Origin: Arthrobacter sp. E3
Lineage (GTDB): Bacteria; Actinomycetota; Actinomycetes; Actinomycetales; Micrococcaceae
Length of the DNA stretch: 36,004 nt
Assembly (NCBI RefSeq): GCF_017353415.1
Contig: NZ_JAFMPX010000036.1
Coordinates: forward strand, 1-36,004
Direction of reading: 5' to 3'
Position 1 is the first letter of the stretch, and the number at the start of each line of letters is the position of its first letter. Under the pieces are notes generated by a model. The model had not been told where the DNA came from and did no database searches. It saw only the letters and a program-made list of their open reading frames with translations. Below, one piece after another: positions 1 through 8,205 of the stretch. The translations under genes and the position numbers were made by a program.

Positions 1-58
1 ACCACTCCTCATCCGTCAGGTCCGAGGGATAGGGACGCGGAGCCGAAACATCCTTCAT
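1..58 (-). CDS. IS5-like transposase, N-terminal 19 residues (cut by window edge)
   Basis: An ATG at 58-56 opens a frame that reads MKDVSAPRPYPSDLTDEEW and continues off the window. The RPYPSDLTDEEW block is characteristic of the N-terminal DUF4096-type domain of IS5-family transposases, which in many members is OrfA of a frameshifted pair. The start overlaps the stop of the disrupted lipoprotein frame as ATGA, a by-product of the insertion. Only 19 codons are visible, so the subgroup and the integrity of the transposase cannot be judged. The protein would catalyse cut-and-paste movement of the element. Confidence 0.75.
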   Translation of the reverse strand, partial: MKDVSAPRPYPSDLTDEEW

Positions 59-126
59 GATTCAATGCTGGACCTGCAGCCTGGGATAGTCACCCGGAAA
101 ACACCACAGGCTTTCCCAACACGTTC
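1..126 (-). mobile_element. Left end of an IS5-like insertion sequence (partial)
   Basis: The minus strand departs from BMP lipoprotein sequence at about position 126 and soon runs into the start of a transposase. The inferred element end, read on the minus strand, begins GAACGTGTTGGGAAAGCC, which looks like an IS5-group terminal inverted repeat. It abuts TAA at 127-129 (TTA on the minus strand), a plausible 3-bp TNA target. The other end, its inverted repeat and the second target copy lie outside the window, so the exact boundary is inferred to within a few bases. Confidence 0.72.
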
Positions 127-369
127 TAAGTCTTTAACCGTCTTCTGCAGGCCTTCGTAGGAGGACTGGTTGAAGGACTGGTCATCAAATCCGCCGGAGT
201 CAGAGACGATGCAACCCAGATAGTTGGCTGCCGCAGCGTTTTCCGTGCTGCCCCCGCCCGGGGCCGGCGGGGCTTCGCCGCAGCCGGTGAGCAGCAAAGC
301 CATGGCGCTCACTGCGACAGTTCCTACGATGGCTCCGCGCTTGACGGTGTTTAGAAGACGGTTCTTCAA
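55..369 (-). pseudogene. BMP-family nucleoside-type binding lipoprotein, truncated by IS insertion
   Basis: The best start is TTG at 369-367, four bases after GGAGG (378-374). An upstream in-frame start at 441 would add residues unlike a signal peptide. The product has a Lys/Arg N-terminus, a hydrophobic core and the lipobox LLTGC, then the BMP-family signature DSGGFDDQSFNQSSYEGLQKTVKDL. After about 80 residues the sequence changes to 24 codons encoded by the insertion element and stops at 57-55. BMP (Med/PnrA-like) proteins bind purine nucleosides or similar ligands for an ABC importer and are normally about 350 residues. This copy lacks most of the ligand-binding fold and is very probably inactive. 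The usual downstream ABC genes would lie beyond the element. Confidence 0.85.
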
Positions 370-653
370 GGTTCCTCCATGTGGTGTGGGACCGCCGCAG
401 TGAAGGAATCGCCCCGAAGGCAAACCGGGCCGTCCGCCCAAACTGGAACACTGTTCTTCAGGTCTGTGGCGGACATCGGCTTGCGTTGGCGCACCCCAGC
501 ATTGCGGCGCTATGCATCACACACTAGTGGCACTTTCGTACCCGCCGGTAGTGGCGGACCGGAACCACGGGCCATCGTTGGGGAACCGTTACATGTTTGT
601 GATCCGGGGCGCGCGCCGGAGGCTTACCTCCAGCAGGCCCGCGCAGGTTCGAT
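370..653. other. Intergenic region between amidohydrolase and BMP lipoprotein
   Basis: These 284 bases should hold the promoter of the minus-strand lipoprotein gene and the end of the amidohydrolase transcript. I see a small imperfect hairpin at 616-633 (CCGGAGG/CCTCCAG arms around CTTA) shortly after the amidohydrolase stop. It has no T-tract, so it is a weak terminator candidate. No convincing -35/-10 pair was found. The short open frames here on the plus strand lack ribosome sites and recognisable sequence. Confidence 0.5.
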
Positions 654-1862
654 CTACTGTTCAGCAGCGTCGCGCAGCACCCTCAGGGCGGCAGCGCACA
701 GCACGCGAACACCGACGGAAAGTGCGCGTTCGTCCACAATGTAGTCACCGCGGTGCAGGTCGTATTCCTCGCCGCCGGGGACGTGGGTGCCCAGCCTCAT
801 CAAGGAGCCGGGAATACCCTGCAGGAACCAGGCAAAGTCCTCCCCGCCCATTGATTGCGGCGCCAACACCACAGTGTCCTCGCCAAGTTCAGCGCGGGCC
901 GCTGCTTCAATGACGGCAGTTTCATGTTCGGAGTTGACCACTGGGGGCACTCCGCGCGTGTGTTCCAGATGTACATCCACGCCAAAGGGTGCAGCAATCT
1001 GCTGTACGACGTCGTCAAGCAACTCCCCCGCCGCGTGCCACGCCTCGCGGTCAAGACAGCGCATGGTGCCGCTCATGACGCCCTGTCCGGGGATGGCATT
1101 GGGCGCCGAACCAGCATGGATCTGCCCCCACACGACGGAGACGCCGCTGCGGACATCCACCCGGCGGGACAGTACCGCCGGGACACTGATCGCAATTTGG
1201 GCCAGTGCGAACACCAGGTCCTCGGTCAGGTGCGGGCGGGAAGTGTGGCCGCCGCGGCCGGAAAGTTCAATCTTGATGGTGTCCGAGGCGCTGGTGATGG
1301 GCCCGATCCGGGTGCCGATCTTGCCCACTTCGATGCGCGGGTCGCAGTGCAATGCCATGATGCGCGGCACACCGTCCAGGGCTCCCTGGTCAATGCAGGA
1401 AAGCGCTCCGCCGGGCATGGTTTCCTCGGCGGGCTGGAAGATGATCCTGATGCGCCCACCGAGTGGAGTGTGTTCGTGCATGCGAGCAAGCACCAGGGCA
1501 ATGCCCAGCATGGTGGCAGTGTGGAAGTCGTGTCCGCAACCGTGCGTGACGCCGTGGTTGCGGGAGGCAAACGGCAGGCCGGTCTCCTCCACGATGGGCA
1601 GGGCATCAATGTCCCCGCGCAACGCCGTCGCAATGTCCCCCTCGCCTACGTCAACAATGACGCCGGTACCGTCAAGACGGCGTGGGGAGAGGCCTGCCAC
1701 AACAAGGCGGTCATAGATCTTGCCGGAGGTGCGGAACTCCTGGAACGACAGTTCCGGATGGGCGTGAAGGTCACGCCTGAATTCAACGACCTCTTCCAAC
1801 AGGGGCTCAAGCCACGGGCCTACCAGCTCGGTCGGTTCTGTTTCCAGCGAGTAATTGCGCAC
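654..1862 (-). CDS. M20 family amidohydrolase (AmiA/HipO-like)
   Basis: This 402-residue protein has the M20D hallmarks in order: DLHAHPE (31-37), RGDIDALP (82-89), the metal-binding GCGHDFH (108-114), QPAEE with the catalytic Glu pair (143-147), a dimerisation domain with GRGGHTSRPH (192-201), and MGGEDFAW near the C-terminus (328-335). Such enzymes hydrolyse N-acyl amino acids, hippurate-like amides or N-acetyl-diaminopimelate in the cytoplasm; the substrate here is unknown. The start at 1862 is GTG with only a weak purine run upstream, so the N-terminus is uncertain. It lies on the same strand as the BMP lipoprotein gene, 284 bases upstream of it, which suggests scavenging of an imported compound, but this is inference. 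Confidence 0.85.
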   Translation of the reverse strand: MRNYSLETEPTELVGPWLEPLLEEVVEFRRDLHAHPELSFQEFRTSGKIYDRLVVAGLSPRRLDGTGVIVDVGEGDIATALRGDIDALPIVEETGLPFASRNHGVTHGCGHDFHTATMLGIALVLARMHEHTPLGGRIRIIFQPAEETMPGGALSCIDQGALDGVPRIMALHCDPRIEVGKIGTRIGPITSASDTIKIELSGRGGHTSRPHLTEDLVFALAQIAISVPAVLSRRVDVRSGVSVVWGQIHAGSAPNAIPGQGVMSGTMRCLDREAWHAAGELLDDVVQQIAAPFGVDVHLEHTRGVPPVVNSEHETAVIEAAARAELGEDTVVLAPQSMGGEDFAWFLQGIPGSLMRLGTHVPGGEEYDLHRGDYIVDERALSVGVRVLCAAALRVLRDAAEQ

Positions 1863-1948
1863 AAGTCAAACTCTAACCATCTCCGGCGGCTGTGACGTCA
1901 TTGGCGTACGTCCGTTACTCCCGGCTTGCGCCAGCGTAGTGCACCGTG

Positions 1949-1966
1949 CTGCGAGCTTGCGAGCAG
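1949..1966. repeat. Dispersed hairpin repeat, copy A
   Basis: The sequence CTGC-GAGCTTGCGA-GCAG lies 17 bases after the manC stop codon. The same 10-base core recurs at 10780-10789 and 10837-10846, there flanked by ACGC/GCGT. The arms differ between sites but stay complementary, which supports a selected stem-loop. All copies lie just downstream of a minus-strand stop codon, next to a shared GGGGACTAG. It is a REP-like or terminator-like element. Confidence 0.6.
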
Positions 1967-1982
1967 TGGGAGCGGCCGGGGA

Positions 1983-3140
1983 CTAGAGCACGTCGGTGTC
2001 GCCCTTGGCCTTGAGCCCGTCCACTGCCTTCTTCACCAGTTGGGAATGGGCACGGGTAGTTACCAAGAGCGCGTCGGGGGTGTCCACCACGACGACGTCC
2101 TGGATGCCTATCAGCGCGATGACGCGTTTGGTGTCTGTCACCACGATCCCGGTGCTGTCCTCGGTGAAGACGCGGGCGCCTTCACCGATGACTTTGACGT
2201 TGTTGTTCTCCTTGGCGCTGCTCAGACGGGCGATGGCGGCAAAGTCGCCGACGTCGTCCCAGCTGAAGTCGGCAGGAATGACGGCAACATCGCCAGCGTC
2301 GGCTGCCGGCTCGGCCACGGCGTAGTCAATGGCGATCTTCGGCAGCGTGGGCCAGACCCGCTTCTTCACGGCGATCCACTCCGGCGTATCCCAAGCAAGC
2401 GCGATTTCCATGAGTCCTTCATAGAGGGCAGGCTCGTTGGCTTTCAGGTGGCGGAGCATTAATTCCACTGGTGCGACGAACATACCGGCATTCCAGTTGT
2501 ATTCACCGCTTGCAAGGTACTGTTCGGCGATTTCCGCAGACGGCTTTTCCACGAACTTCTCCACGGTCCGTGCGCTCGGGGCGCCTTCCACGTCAAGGGG
2601 TGCGCCCATGCGAATGTAGCCAAAGCCCGTCGAGGGGTGGGTGGGCTTGATGCCAATCGTGACGATCTTTCCCGTGGCCGCCGTGTAGATGGCCTCACGG
2701 ACGGCGTCCTGGAATTTTTCCACCGGGCTGATGACCTGGTCTGCGGCGAAGGAACCCATGATGGTGTCCGGATCGCGCAGGAACAAAATGGCTGCGGCAA
2801 GCCCAATCGCAGCCCCTGAATCCTTCGGCTCAGTCTCCAGAACGAGGTTCTCATCCGCTATCTCGGGAAGCTGCCGGCACACTGCTTCCCGGTGCGCATC
2901 CCCTGTAACGAGCATGACTTTGCTTCCGCTGAGCGGTTCCAGACGGTCGTAGGTGGCACGGATCAGCGTGCTGCCACTGCCAGTGAGGTCATGCAGGAAT
3001 TTGGGTGCCGCCGCCCGCGACAAAGGCCACAACCTGGTGCCCACACCGCCTGCCGGGATCACTGCGTAAAACCTGTCCATGGGGTCCGCTGCAGGGTGAC
3101 CGGGAGCAGGAAAATTTTGCGTATTCATCATGACAACCAT
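1983..3140 (-). CDS. manC: Mannose-1-phosphate guanylyltransferase (GDP-mannose pyrophosphorylase)
   Basis: The 385-residue protein forms GDP-mannose from mannose-1-phosphate and GTP, supplying mannose for cell-wall glycans, lipoglycans and glycoprotein. It carries the nucleotidyltransferase signature AGGVGTRLWPLSR with the following PK (about 30-47), GFGYI, FVEKP, YNWNAGMF and SWDDVGDF. It has no C-terminal cupin, so it is the monofunctional type rather than the ManC/PMI fusion common in Proteobacteria. Three ATG codons crowd the start (3140, 3131, 3128) and none has a clear ribosome site; conserved sequence begins only at about residue 24, so the true start may be shorter. The gene is transcribed away from sdhC across about 300 bases. 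Confidence 0.88.
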   Translation of the reverse strand: MVVMMNTQNFPAPGHPAADPMDRFYAVIPAGGVGTRLWPLSRAAAPKFLHDLTGSGSTLIRATYDRLEPLSGSKVMLVTGDAHREAVCRQLPEIADENLVLETEPKDSGAAIGLAAAILFLRDPDTIMGSFAADQVISPVEKFQDAVREAIYTAATGKIVTIGIKPTHPSTGFGYIRMGAPLDVEGAPSARTVEKFVEKPSAEIAEQYLASGEYNWNAGMFVAPVELMLRHLKANEPALYEGLMEIALAWDTPEWIAVKKRVWPTLPKIAIDYAVAEPAADAGDVAVIPADFSWDDVGDFAAIARLSSAKENNNVKVIGEGARVFTEDSTGIVVTDTKRVIALIGIQDVVVVDTPDALLVTTRAHSQLVKKAVDGLKAKGDTDVL

Positions 3141-3441
3141 AAGCGACTAGACGGCCCCAGCCGTGGAAGCCGTGGCGCTTTGGCACTAAACTTCCACCCA
3201 GGGTCGTAGTCCGGCAGCGCGCCGTCGTGCTTCAACGGCAGAGCGGCAGCGGGGCACTAGACTCAATGTGCAACAGGTATTTGAGACCAAGCTGTAATTT
3301 GTCGCATGCGGCAAGGAGCGCCTAAGTTGAATATGCTGTTAGCGAAGCCTAAATTAGGCAGCAAGTATGAGTGCTCACGCCGTGTGCGTTTCCCCGCGTG
3401 GAACCACGCCAGCGCAACGGTGATGCAGGGAAGGTTATTCA
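3141..3441. promoter_or_regulatory. manC/sdhC divergent intergenic region with sdh promoter
   Basis: A good plus-strand promoter is visible: TTGAAT at 3327-3332, a 17-base spacer, and TAAATT at 3350-3355. The -10 sits inside a perfect inverted repeat, GCCTAA-A-TTAGGC (3347-3359). A second near-perfect palindrome, TTGTCGCATGCGGCAA (3299-3314), lies just upstream of the -35. Positions 3339-3357 also match the DtxR/IdeR iron-box consensus at about 12 of 19 bases. SdhC has AGGGAAGG (3427-3434) before its GTG. The transcription start would be about 3362, giving a leader of about 80 bases. No convincing manC promoter was found. Confidence 0.6.
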
Positions 3442-3831
3442 GTGCCGACAAAACCAGCTGGCACTCTGTACCGCGGCCGAGAAGGCATGTGGTCCTGGGT
3501 GGGACATCGAATTACCGGTGTAGTGATTTTTATTTTCTTGTTGGTGCACGTCCTGGACACCTCCTTGGTGCGAGTGTCCCCGGAAGCGTACACAGCAGTC
3601 ATTGGGGCGTATAAAAACCCCATTATGGGACTGGGCGAGGCTGCTCTCGTCGCAGCAATAGTGTTCCACGCCTTTAACGGCCTGCGCGTCATTGCCGTTG
3701 ACTTCTGGAAGAAGGGCCCCAAGTACCAGCGCCAGATGCTGTGGGCTGTGCTTGGTCTGTGGGCCGTGACCATGATCCCGTTCCTGATCCGCCACCTCAC
3801 CATCGTCTTCTCTAACTTGGGGGGAAACTAG
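3442..3831 (+). CDS. sdhC: Succinate dehydrogenase cytochrome b556 subunit
   Basis: This 129-residue membrane anchor of complex II begins with GTG at 3442, seven bases after AGGGAAGG. Its start, MPTKPAGTLYRGREGMWSWVGHRITG, is typical of actinobacterial SdhC. Three membrane helices follow, at about 23-43, 65-87 and 100-122. His residues in VGHR, LVHV and VFHAFNG are candidate haem b or quinone-site ligands. It anchors SdhA/SdhB on the cytoplasmic face and passes electrons to menaquinone. It is the first gene of sdhCDAB; sdhD starts one base after its stop. Confidence 0.93.
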   Translation: MPTKPAGTLYRGREGMWSWVGHRITGVVIFIFLLVHVLDTSLVRVSPEAYTAVIGAYKNPIMGLGEAALVAAIVFHAFNGLRVIAVDFWKKGPKYQRQMLWAVLGLWAVTMIPFLIRHLTIVFSNLGGN

Positions 3832-3832
3832 C

Positions 3833-4300
3833 ATGAGCGCCGATTCAATAGCTGCGCCGCGTTCCAACAGTGCGCAATCACCCAAGTACAAACGCAACAA
3901 GGCCTCCCACTCCAGCTTTGAGATGATCGCCTGGCTGTTCATGCGCCTCTCCGGCGTGGTGCTGATTGTGCTGATCTTTGGGCACCTGTTCGTGAACCTG
4001 ATGGTTGGCGAGGGCATCCACGCCATCGACTTCGGCTTCGTGGCCGGTAAGTGGTCCGATCCGTTCTGGCAGATCTGGGACCTGGCCATGCTGTGGCTGG
4101 CCATGCTTCACGGTAGCAACGGCGTGCGCACCATCATTAATGACTACGCAGACCGCGACGGCACACGCATGACCCTCAAGGCCGTGCTGTATGTTGCCTC
4201 CGCCGTCATCATTGTTTTGGGCACCCTGGTCATCTTCACCTTTGATCCCTGCCCCGCCGGCGCCGTCATTGACCTTCCGTCCTTCTGCACCGTTCCCTAA
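3833..4300 (+). CDS. sdhD: Succinate dehydrogenase hydrophobic membrane anchor subunit
   Basis: This 155-residue second anchor has a polar N-terminus of about 30 residues and three predicted membrane helices, in FMRLSGVVLIVLIFGHLFVNL, the WDLAMLWLAMLHGSNGVRTII block and a C-terminal VASAVIIVLGTLVIFTF segment. The RLSG...GHLFVNL and LHGSNGVR motifs are the usual haem and quinone region of SdhD. The ATG lies one base after the sdhC stop and is preceded by a GGGGGGAAA ribosome site inside the end of sdhC, so the two are translationally linked. A 95-base gap with no clear hairpin separates it from sdhA. Confidence 0.92.
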   Translation: MSADSIAAPRSNSAQSPKYKRNKASHSSFEMIAWLFMRLSGVVLIVLIFGHLFVNLMVGEGIHAIDFGFVAGKWSDPFWQIWDLAMLWLAMLHGSNGVRTIINDYADRDGTRMTLKAVLYVASAVIIVLGTLVIFTFDPCPAGAVIDLPSFCTVP

Positions 4301-4395
4301 CTCAACTTGTGGGAACACTCCCGGGCCGCATGGTTTGGGACGCATGAAGTGATCACCAGCTTTTAATGCAGTAAATGAGAGAAAGAGCATCCAGT

Positions 4396-6195
4396 ATGCA
4401 GGTCCACAAATACGACGTCGTAATCGTCGGGGCCGGTGGCGCAGGAATGCGTGCCGCCATTGAATCCGGCCAGCGTGCCCACACTGCTGTCCTGACCAAG
4501 CTCTACCCCACCCGCTCCCACACCGGCGCCGCTCAGGGTGGCATGTGCGCCGCACTGGCCAACGTGGAAGAGGACAACTGGGAGTGGCACACCTTTGACA
4601 CCGTCAAGGGTGGCGACTACTTGGTGGACCAGGACGCTGCGGAGGTCATGGCGAAGGAAGCCATCGACGCCGTCATTGACCTGGAGAAGATGGGCCTGCC
4701 GTTCAACCGCACCCCTGAAGGCCGCATTGACCAGCGTCGCTTCGGCGGCCACACCCGCGACCACGGCAAGGCCCCCGTGCGCCGCGCCTGCTACGCAGCA
4801 GACCGCACCGGCCACATGATTCTGCAGACCCTGTACCAAAACTGCGTCAAGCACAACGTCGAGTTCTACAACGAGTACTACGTTTTGGACCTGCTGACCG
4901 TTGAAGAAGAAGCCACTCGAGAAGACGGTACCGTCTACCTGCAAAAGCGCATTGCAGGCGTCGTCTCCTATGACCTGGCCACGGGCGAACTGCACGTGTT
5001 CCAAGCCAAGAGCGTTATTTTGGCCACCGGCGGCGCGGGCAAGGTCTTCAAGACAACCTCCAACGCCCACACCCTGACCGGCGACGGCATGGGCATCGCG
5101 TTCCGCAAGGGCATCCCGCTGGAGGACATGGAGTTCTTCCAGTTCCACCCGACGGGTTTGGCCGGTTTGGGCATTCTGCTCTCCGAGGCCGCCCGCGGCG
5201 AAGGCGCCATCCTGCGCAACTCCGAGGGTGAGCGCTTCATGGAACGCTACGCCCCGACCATCAAGGACTTGGCCCCGCGCGACATCGTGGCCCGTTCCAT
5301 GGCCAACGAAGTCCGTGAAGGCCGCGGCTGCGGCCCGAACAAGGACTACGTACTCCTTGACCTGACCCACCTGGAACCGGCGCACATTGACGCCAAACTC
5401 CCGGACATCACCGAGTTCGCCCGCACCTACCTCGGCGTGGAGCCGTACACGGAGCCGGTCCCTGTCTTCCCTACAGCGCACTACGCCATGGGCGGCGTTC
5501 CCACGAATATCACCACCGAGGTCCTGCAGGACAACGACACCATCATCCCCGGCCTATATGCTGCCGGTGAGGTTGCCTGTGTCTCCGTCCACGGTTCAAA
5601 CCGTTTGGGAACCAACTCCCTGCTGGACATCAACGTTTTCGGAAAGCGCGCCGGTGTGGCCGCTGCCGAGTACGCCAAGGGGGCCGACTTTGTTGACCTG
5701 CCGGAGAACCCGGAGGCTGACACGGTGGCTCTGCTGGAGCACGTGCGCGTCTCCGACGGCGGCGAAAAGGTGGCTGCGATCCGCAAGGAACTGCAGGACA
5801 CCATGGACGCCAACATGCAGGTGTTCCGCACCGCCACGTCCATCGACAAGGTCCTTGCCGACATCGCCTCCTTCGAGGAGCGCTACTCTCGCATCACCGT
5901 CCAGGACAAGGGCAAGCGCTTCAACCTTGACCTGCTCGAGGCCGTGGAGCTTGGCTTCCTGCTCGAACTGGCCAAGGTCATGACCGTCGCTGCCCTACAC
6001 CGCCAGGAATCACGTGGCGGGCACTACCGCGAGGACTTCCCGGACCGCGACGACGAGAAGTTCATGAAGCACTCCATGGCATTCAAGGATGTTGCTGTCA
6101 CCGCTGAAAGCTCCGCCGAGCACATCGCCGGAATCCGCTTGGAGACCAAGCCCGTTGTCATCACGCGCTACCAGCCGATGGTAAGGAAGTACTAA
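4396..6195 (+). CDS. sdhA: Succinate dehydrogenase flavoprotein subunit
   Basis: This 599-residue catalytic subunit oxidises succinate to fumarate. It has the FAD-binding VGAGGAG (11-17), the covalent FAD histidine in RSHTGAAQGG (His42), the active-site blocks QFHPTG, REGRG and HYAMGG, and SNRLGTNSLLD near residue 400. I chose ATG 4396, which reads MQVHKYDVVIVG. An in-frame ATG at 4375 lacks a ribosome site, whereas GAGAAAGAG lies about eight bases before 4396. The stop overlaps the sdhB start (TAATG). The length is normal for the family, with no missing motif. A 372-codon antisense frame on the minus strand is a codon-bias shadow. Confidence 0.96.
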   Translation: MQVHKYDVVIVGAGGAGMRAAIESGQRAHTAVLTKLYPTRSHTGAAQGGMCAALANVEEDNWEWHTFDTVKGGDYLVDQDAAEVMAKEAIDAVIDLEKMGLPFNRTPEGRIDQRRFGGHTRDHGKAPVRRACYAADRTGHMILQTLYQNCVKHNVEFYNEYYVLDLLTVEEEATREDGTVYLQKRIAGVVSYDLATGELHVFQAKSVILATGGAGKVFKTTSNAHTLTGDGMGIAFRKGIPLEDMEFFQFHPTGLAGLGILLSEAARGEGAILRNSEGERFMERYAPTIKDLAPRDIVARSMANEVREGRGCGPNKDYVLLDLTHLEPAHIDAKLPDITEFARTYLGVEPYTEPVPVFPTAHYAMGGVPTNITTEVLQDNDTIIPGLYAAGEVACVSVHGSNRLGTNSLLDINVFGKRAGVAAAEYAKGADFVDLPENPEADTVALLEHVRVSDGGEKVAAIRKELQDTMDANMQVFRTATSIDKVLADIASFEERYSRITVQDKGKRFNLDLLEAVELGFLLELAKVMTVAALHRQESRGGHYREDFPDRDDEKFMKHSMAFKDVAVTAESSAEHIAGIRLETKPVVITRYQPMVRKY

Positions 6196-6992
6196 TGAGC
6201 CCCGTAGAAACTGCCGAATCCGCCCCGGAGCCGGCATCCAAGATTGAACTTCCCGCCCACTTGGGTGGCGGTGGGGAAATCCCCACGTTCGACGTCACCT
6301 TGCGTGTCCGCCGCTACGACCCCGAGTTCTCGGACGAGTCGAAGTGGGAAGACTTCCGCATGACCATGTACGGCACCGACCGCGTGTTGGATGCCCTGCA
6401 CAAGGTCAAGTGGGAGCAGGACGGCTCGCTGTCCTTCCGTCGTTCCTGTGCGCACGGCGTGTGCGGTTCCGATGCCATGCGCATCAATGGCCGCAACCGC
6501 CTGGCCTGCAAGACTCTGCTCAAGGATCTTGACACGTCCAAGCCGATCCTGGTCGAGCCCATCAAGGGCCTGCCCGTGGAGAAGGACCTCATTGTGGACA
6601 TGGAGCCGTTCTTCCAGTCCTTCCGTGAGATCATGCCCTTCTTGATCAACCGCGACCACGCCCCCACCAAGGAGCGCTTGCAGTCCGCCGAAGAACGCGC
6701 ACGGTTTGACGACACCACCAAGTGCATCCTGTGTGCCGCGTGCACGTCATCCTGCCCCGTGTTCTGGACCGACGGTCAGTACTTCGGCCCCGCTGCCATT
6801 GTCAACGCACACCGTTTCATCTTTGATTCGCGCGATGACGCCGGCGACATGCGTCTGGAAATCCTCAACGACAAGGAAGGCGTGTGGCGCTGCCGCACCG
6901 TCTTCAACTGCACCGAAGCATGCCCCCGCGGCATCCAGGTCACGCAGGCCATTGCCGAGGTCAAGCAGGCCATCCTCTCACGCCAGGTCTAG
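6195..6992 (+). CDS. sdhB: Succinate dehydrogenase iron-sulfur subunit
   Basis: This 265-residue subunit carries the three Fe-S clusters that link FAD to quinone. The [2Fe-2S] ligands are Cys85, Cys90, Asp93 and Cys105 in SCAHGVCGSDAM...LAC; Asp in place of the third Cys is common in SdhB. The [4Fe-4S] ligands come from CILCAACTSSCPVF (Cys177, 180, 183, 187), and the remaining [3Fe-4S]/[4Fe-4S] ligands from CRTVFNCTEACPRGI (Cys233, 239, 243). Its ATG shares one base with the sdhA stop. It closes the sdh operon, and a strong terminator follows. Confidence 0.96.
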   Translation: MSPVETAESAPEPASKIELPAHLGGGGEIPTFDVTLRVRRYDPEFSDESKWEDFRMTMYGTDRVLDALHKVKWEQDGSLSFRRSCAHGVCGSDAMRINGRNRLACKTLLKDLDTSKPILVEPIKGLPVEKDLIVDMEPFFQSFREIMPFLINRDHAPTKERLQSAEERARFDDTTKCILCAACTSSCPVFWTDGQYFGPAAIVNAHRFIFDSRDDAGDMRLEILNDKEGVWRCRTVFNCTEACPRGIQVTQAIAEVKQAILSRQV

Positions 6993-7032
6993 CATTGACT
7001 GACCGACTGGGCTTACCGACTAGCTGACAGTC

Positions 7033-7068
7033 AAAAGCGCCGCTCCCCGTCAGGGGTGCGGCGCTTTT
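7033..7068. terminator. Bidirectional terminator between sdhB and yihY
   Basis: The stem AAAAGCGCCGC (7033-7043) pairs with GCGGCGCTTTT (7058-7068), and CCCC/GGGG extends it inward. T-runs occur on both strands, so it can end sdhCDAB (plus) and the convergent yihY transcript (minus). Confidence 0.88.
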
Positions 7069-7113
7069 GTGTTGTGTATGCCGAATCCCGTATGCCGAAT
7101 CCCGGCAAGTGGC

Positions 7114-8205
7114 TCAGCGAAGGGCCGGTCGGTTCCGCAGGTCCGCCGCGCTGATGGCCGCAATTGCAGCGGAAATCAAGTACACCTGGCTGAGTAGATA
7201 GAACCAGACGAACAAGCCCAAGATCACGGCAAAGGGAGCCAGCAGGGCATTGCTGGTGATTCCATTCAAGAGCAGTGCGCTGAAGAAGCGCAGCACGGTG
7301 GCACCGGCACCGGAAAACGCCGCTGCCAGCAACAGCACCCGGCGTGGCATGCTCACCCGGGAAGCGATACTGAACATGATGATGGCCACGGCCGAGTCCA
7401 AAATGAACATCAGCAGTACGGACCCTATTTGTGTCGCCGCACCTGTCAGGAACGTTCCCCAACCCAGCAAATCACTGATTGTGCCCATGGCTGCGGTACT
7501 GATCAGGCCCAAGATGCTTGTCAGTACAAGGGCAATGGCCAAAATAATCAAGGTCGAACCGTCGCGCACCTTCGACAGCACCGGGTTGGTCCTGTCCCGT
7601 GCAAGACCAAGCAATGACCGGATGCCCTCACGCAAGCCGTTGATCCAACTCATGGCCGTAATGAGCAAGGCCGCCAGGGAGATGATCAGCGTCAGACCGA
7701 AGCTGCCCGCGCCCAGGAGCTGTTCCGGCGAGGCCAAGCCGCCGTCGCCGGTGTCAATCAGGCCGGGCGTACTGCCGGCAACCAGATCGATGACGGCGTC
7801 ACGCAGCACGTCGTTATCCGCAGCCACCATGCCAAAAACGGCGAAGCCGGCAACCAACATGGCACCGACAGAGAAGAACATCAAGTACGCGTTGCCCGCG
7901 GCCAACAGCGGCCCGCGGCGTCGAATGTACAAATTCCACACCCGCAGCGGGAACATGTTGGCCGCCCACGCACCAATCCACTGGATCAGCGCAAAGGCCT
8001 GTGGGACAACCATCCCCTGCTTGCGGGCATCACGGAAGTCTGTTCGCTTGGCCGCGGACCACGTCGCCAGAGCCCTCCGGTCAAGCGGGCTTGGCGGCGC
8101 CTTCGCCGGGGCTGCGAGGGGCCTCTTGCCCCTAACGCCAGGGGCGGTTAAGCCCAGGAATTGTCCGCCAACCGGCGCGGATTCAGCGTTTTCGCTGTTC
8201 CCCAA
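7114..8205 (-). CDS. YihY/BrkB-family inner membrane protein
   Basis: This 363-residue protein has about 75 polar residues followed by six hydrophobic segments, matching the YihY/virulence factor BrkB family (YhjD branch). The region from IQWIGAWAANMFPLRVWN through LIISLAALLITAMSWINGLREGIR to FVWFYLLSQVYLISAA covers the family core. The function is not settled; members have been linked to envelope lipid transport, and early links to RNase BN were withdrawn. The start is TTG at 8205, eight bases after GAGGAG. It lies inside the end of the 2H phosphoesterase gene (23-base overlap), so the two are probably translationally coupled. The gene ends at the bidirectional terminator shared with sdhB. 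Confidence 0.85.
   Translation of the reverse strand: MGNSENAESAPVGGQFLGLTAPGVRGKRPLAAPAKAPPSPLDRRALATWSAAKRTDFRDARKQGMVVPQAFALIQWIGAWAANMFPLRVWNLYIRRRGPLLAAGNAYLMFFSVGAMLVAGFAVFGMVAADNDVLRDAVIDLVAGSTPGLIDTGDGGLASPEQLLGAGSFGLTLIISLAALLITAMSWINGLREGIRSLLGLARDRTNPVLSKVRDGSTLIILAIALVLTSILGLISTAAMGTISDLLGWGTFLTGAATQIGSVLLMFILDSAVAIIMFSIASRVSMPRRVLLLAAAFSGAGATVLRFFSALLLNGITSNALLAPFAVILGLFVWFYLLSQVYLISAAIAAISAADLRNRPALR

Noticed and set aside
787-1895. Two overlapping long plus-strand frames (309 and 346 codons) antisense to the amidohydrolase
   Set aside because: The minus-strand protein has all M20 motifs; both antisense frames lack ribosome sites and motifs.
4363-5481. 372-codon open frame on the minus strand, antisense to sdhA
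   Set aside because: It mirrors the codon phase of sdhA, has no ribosome site and gives a Val/Gly/His-rich sequence without family features; it is a GC-rich shadow.
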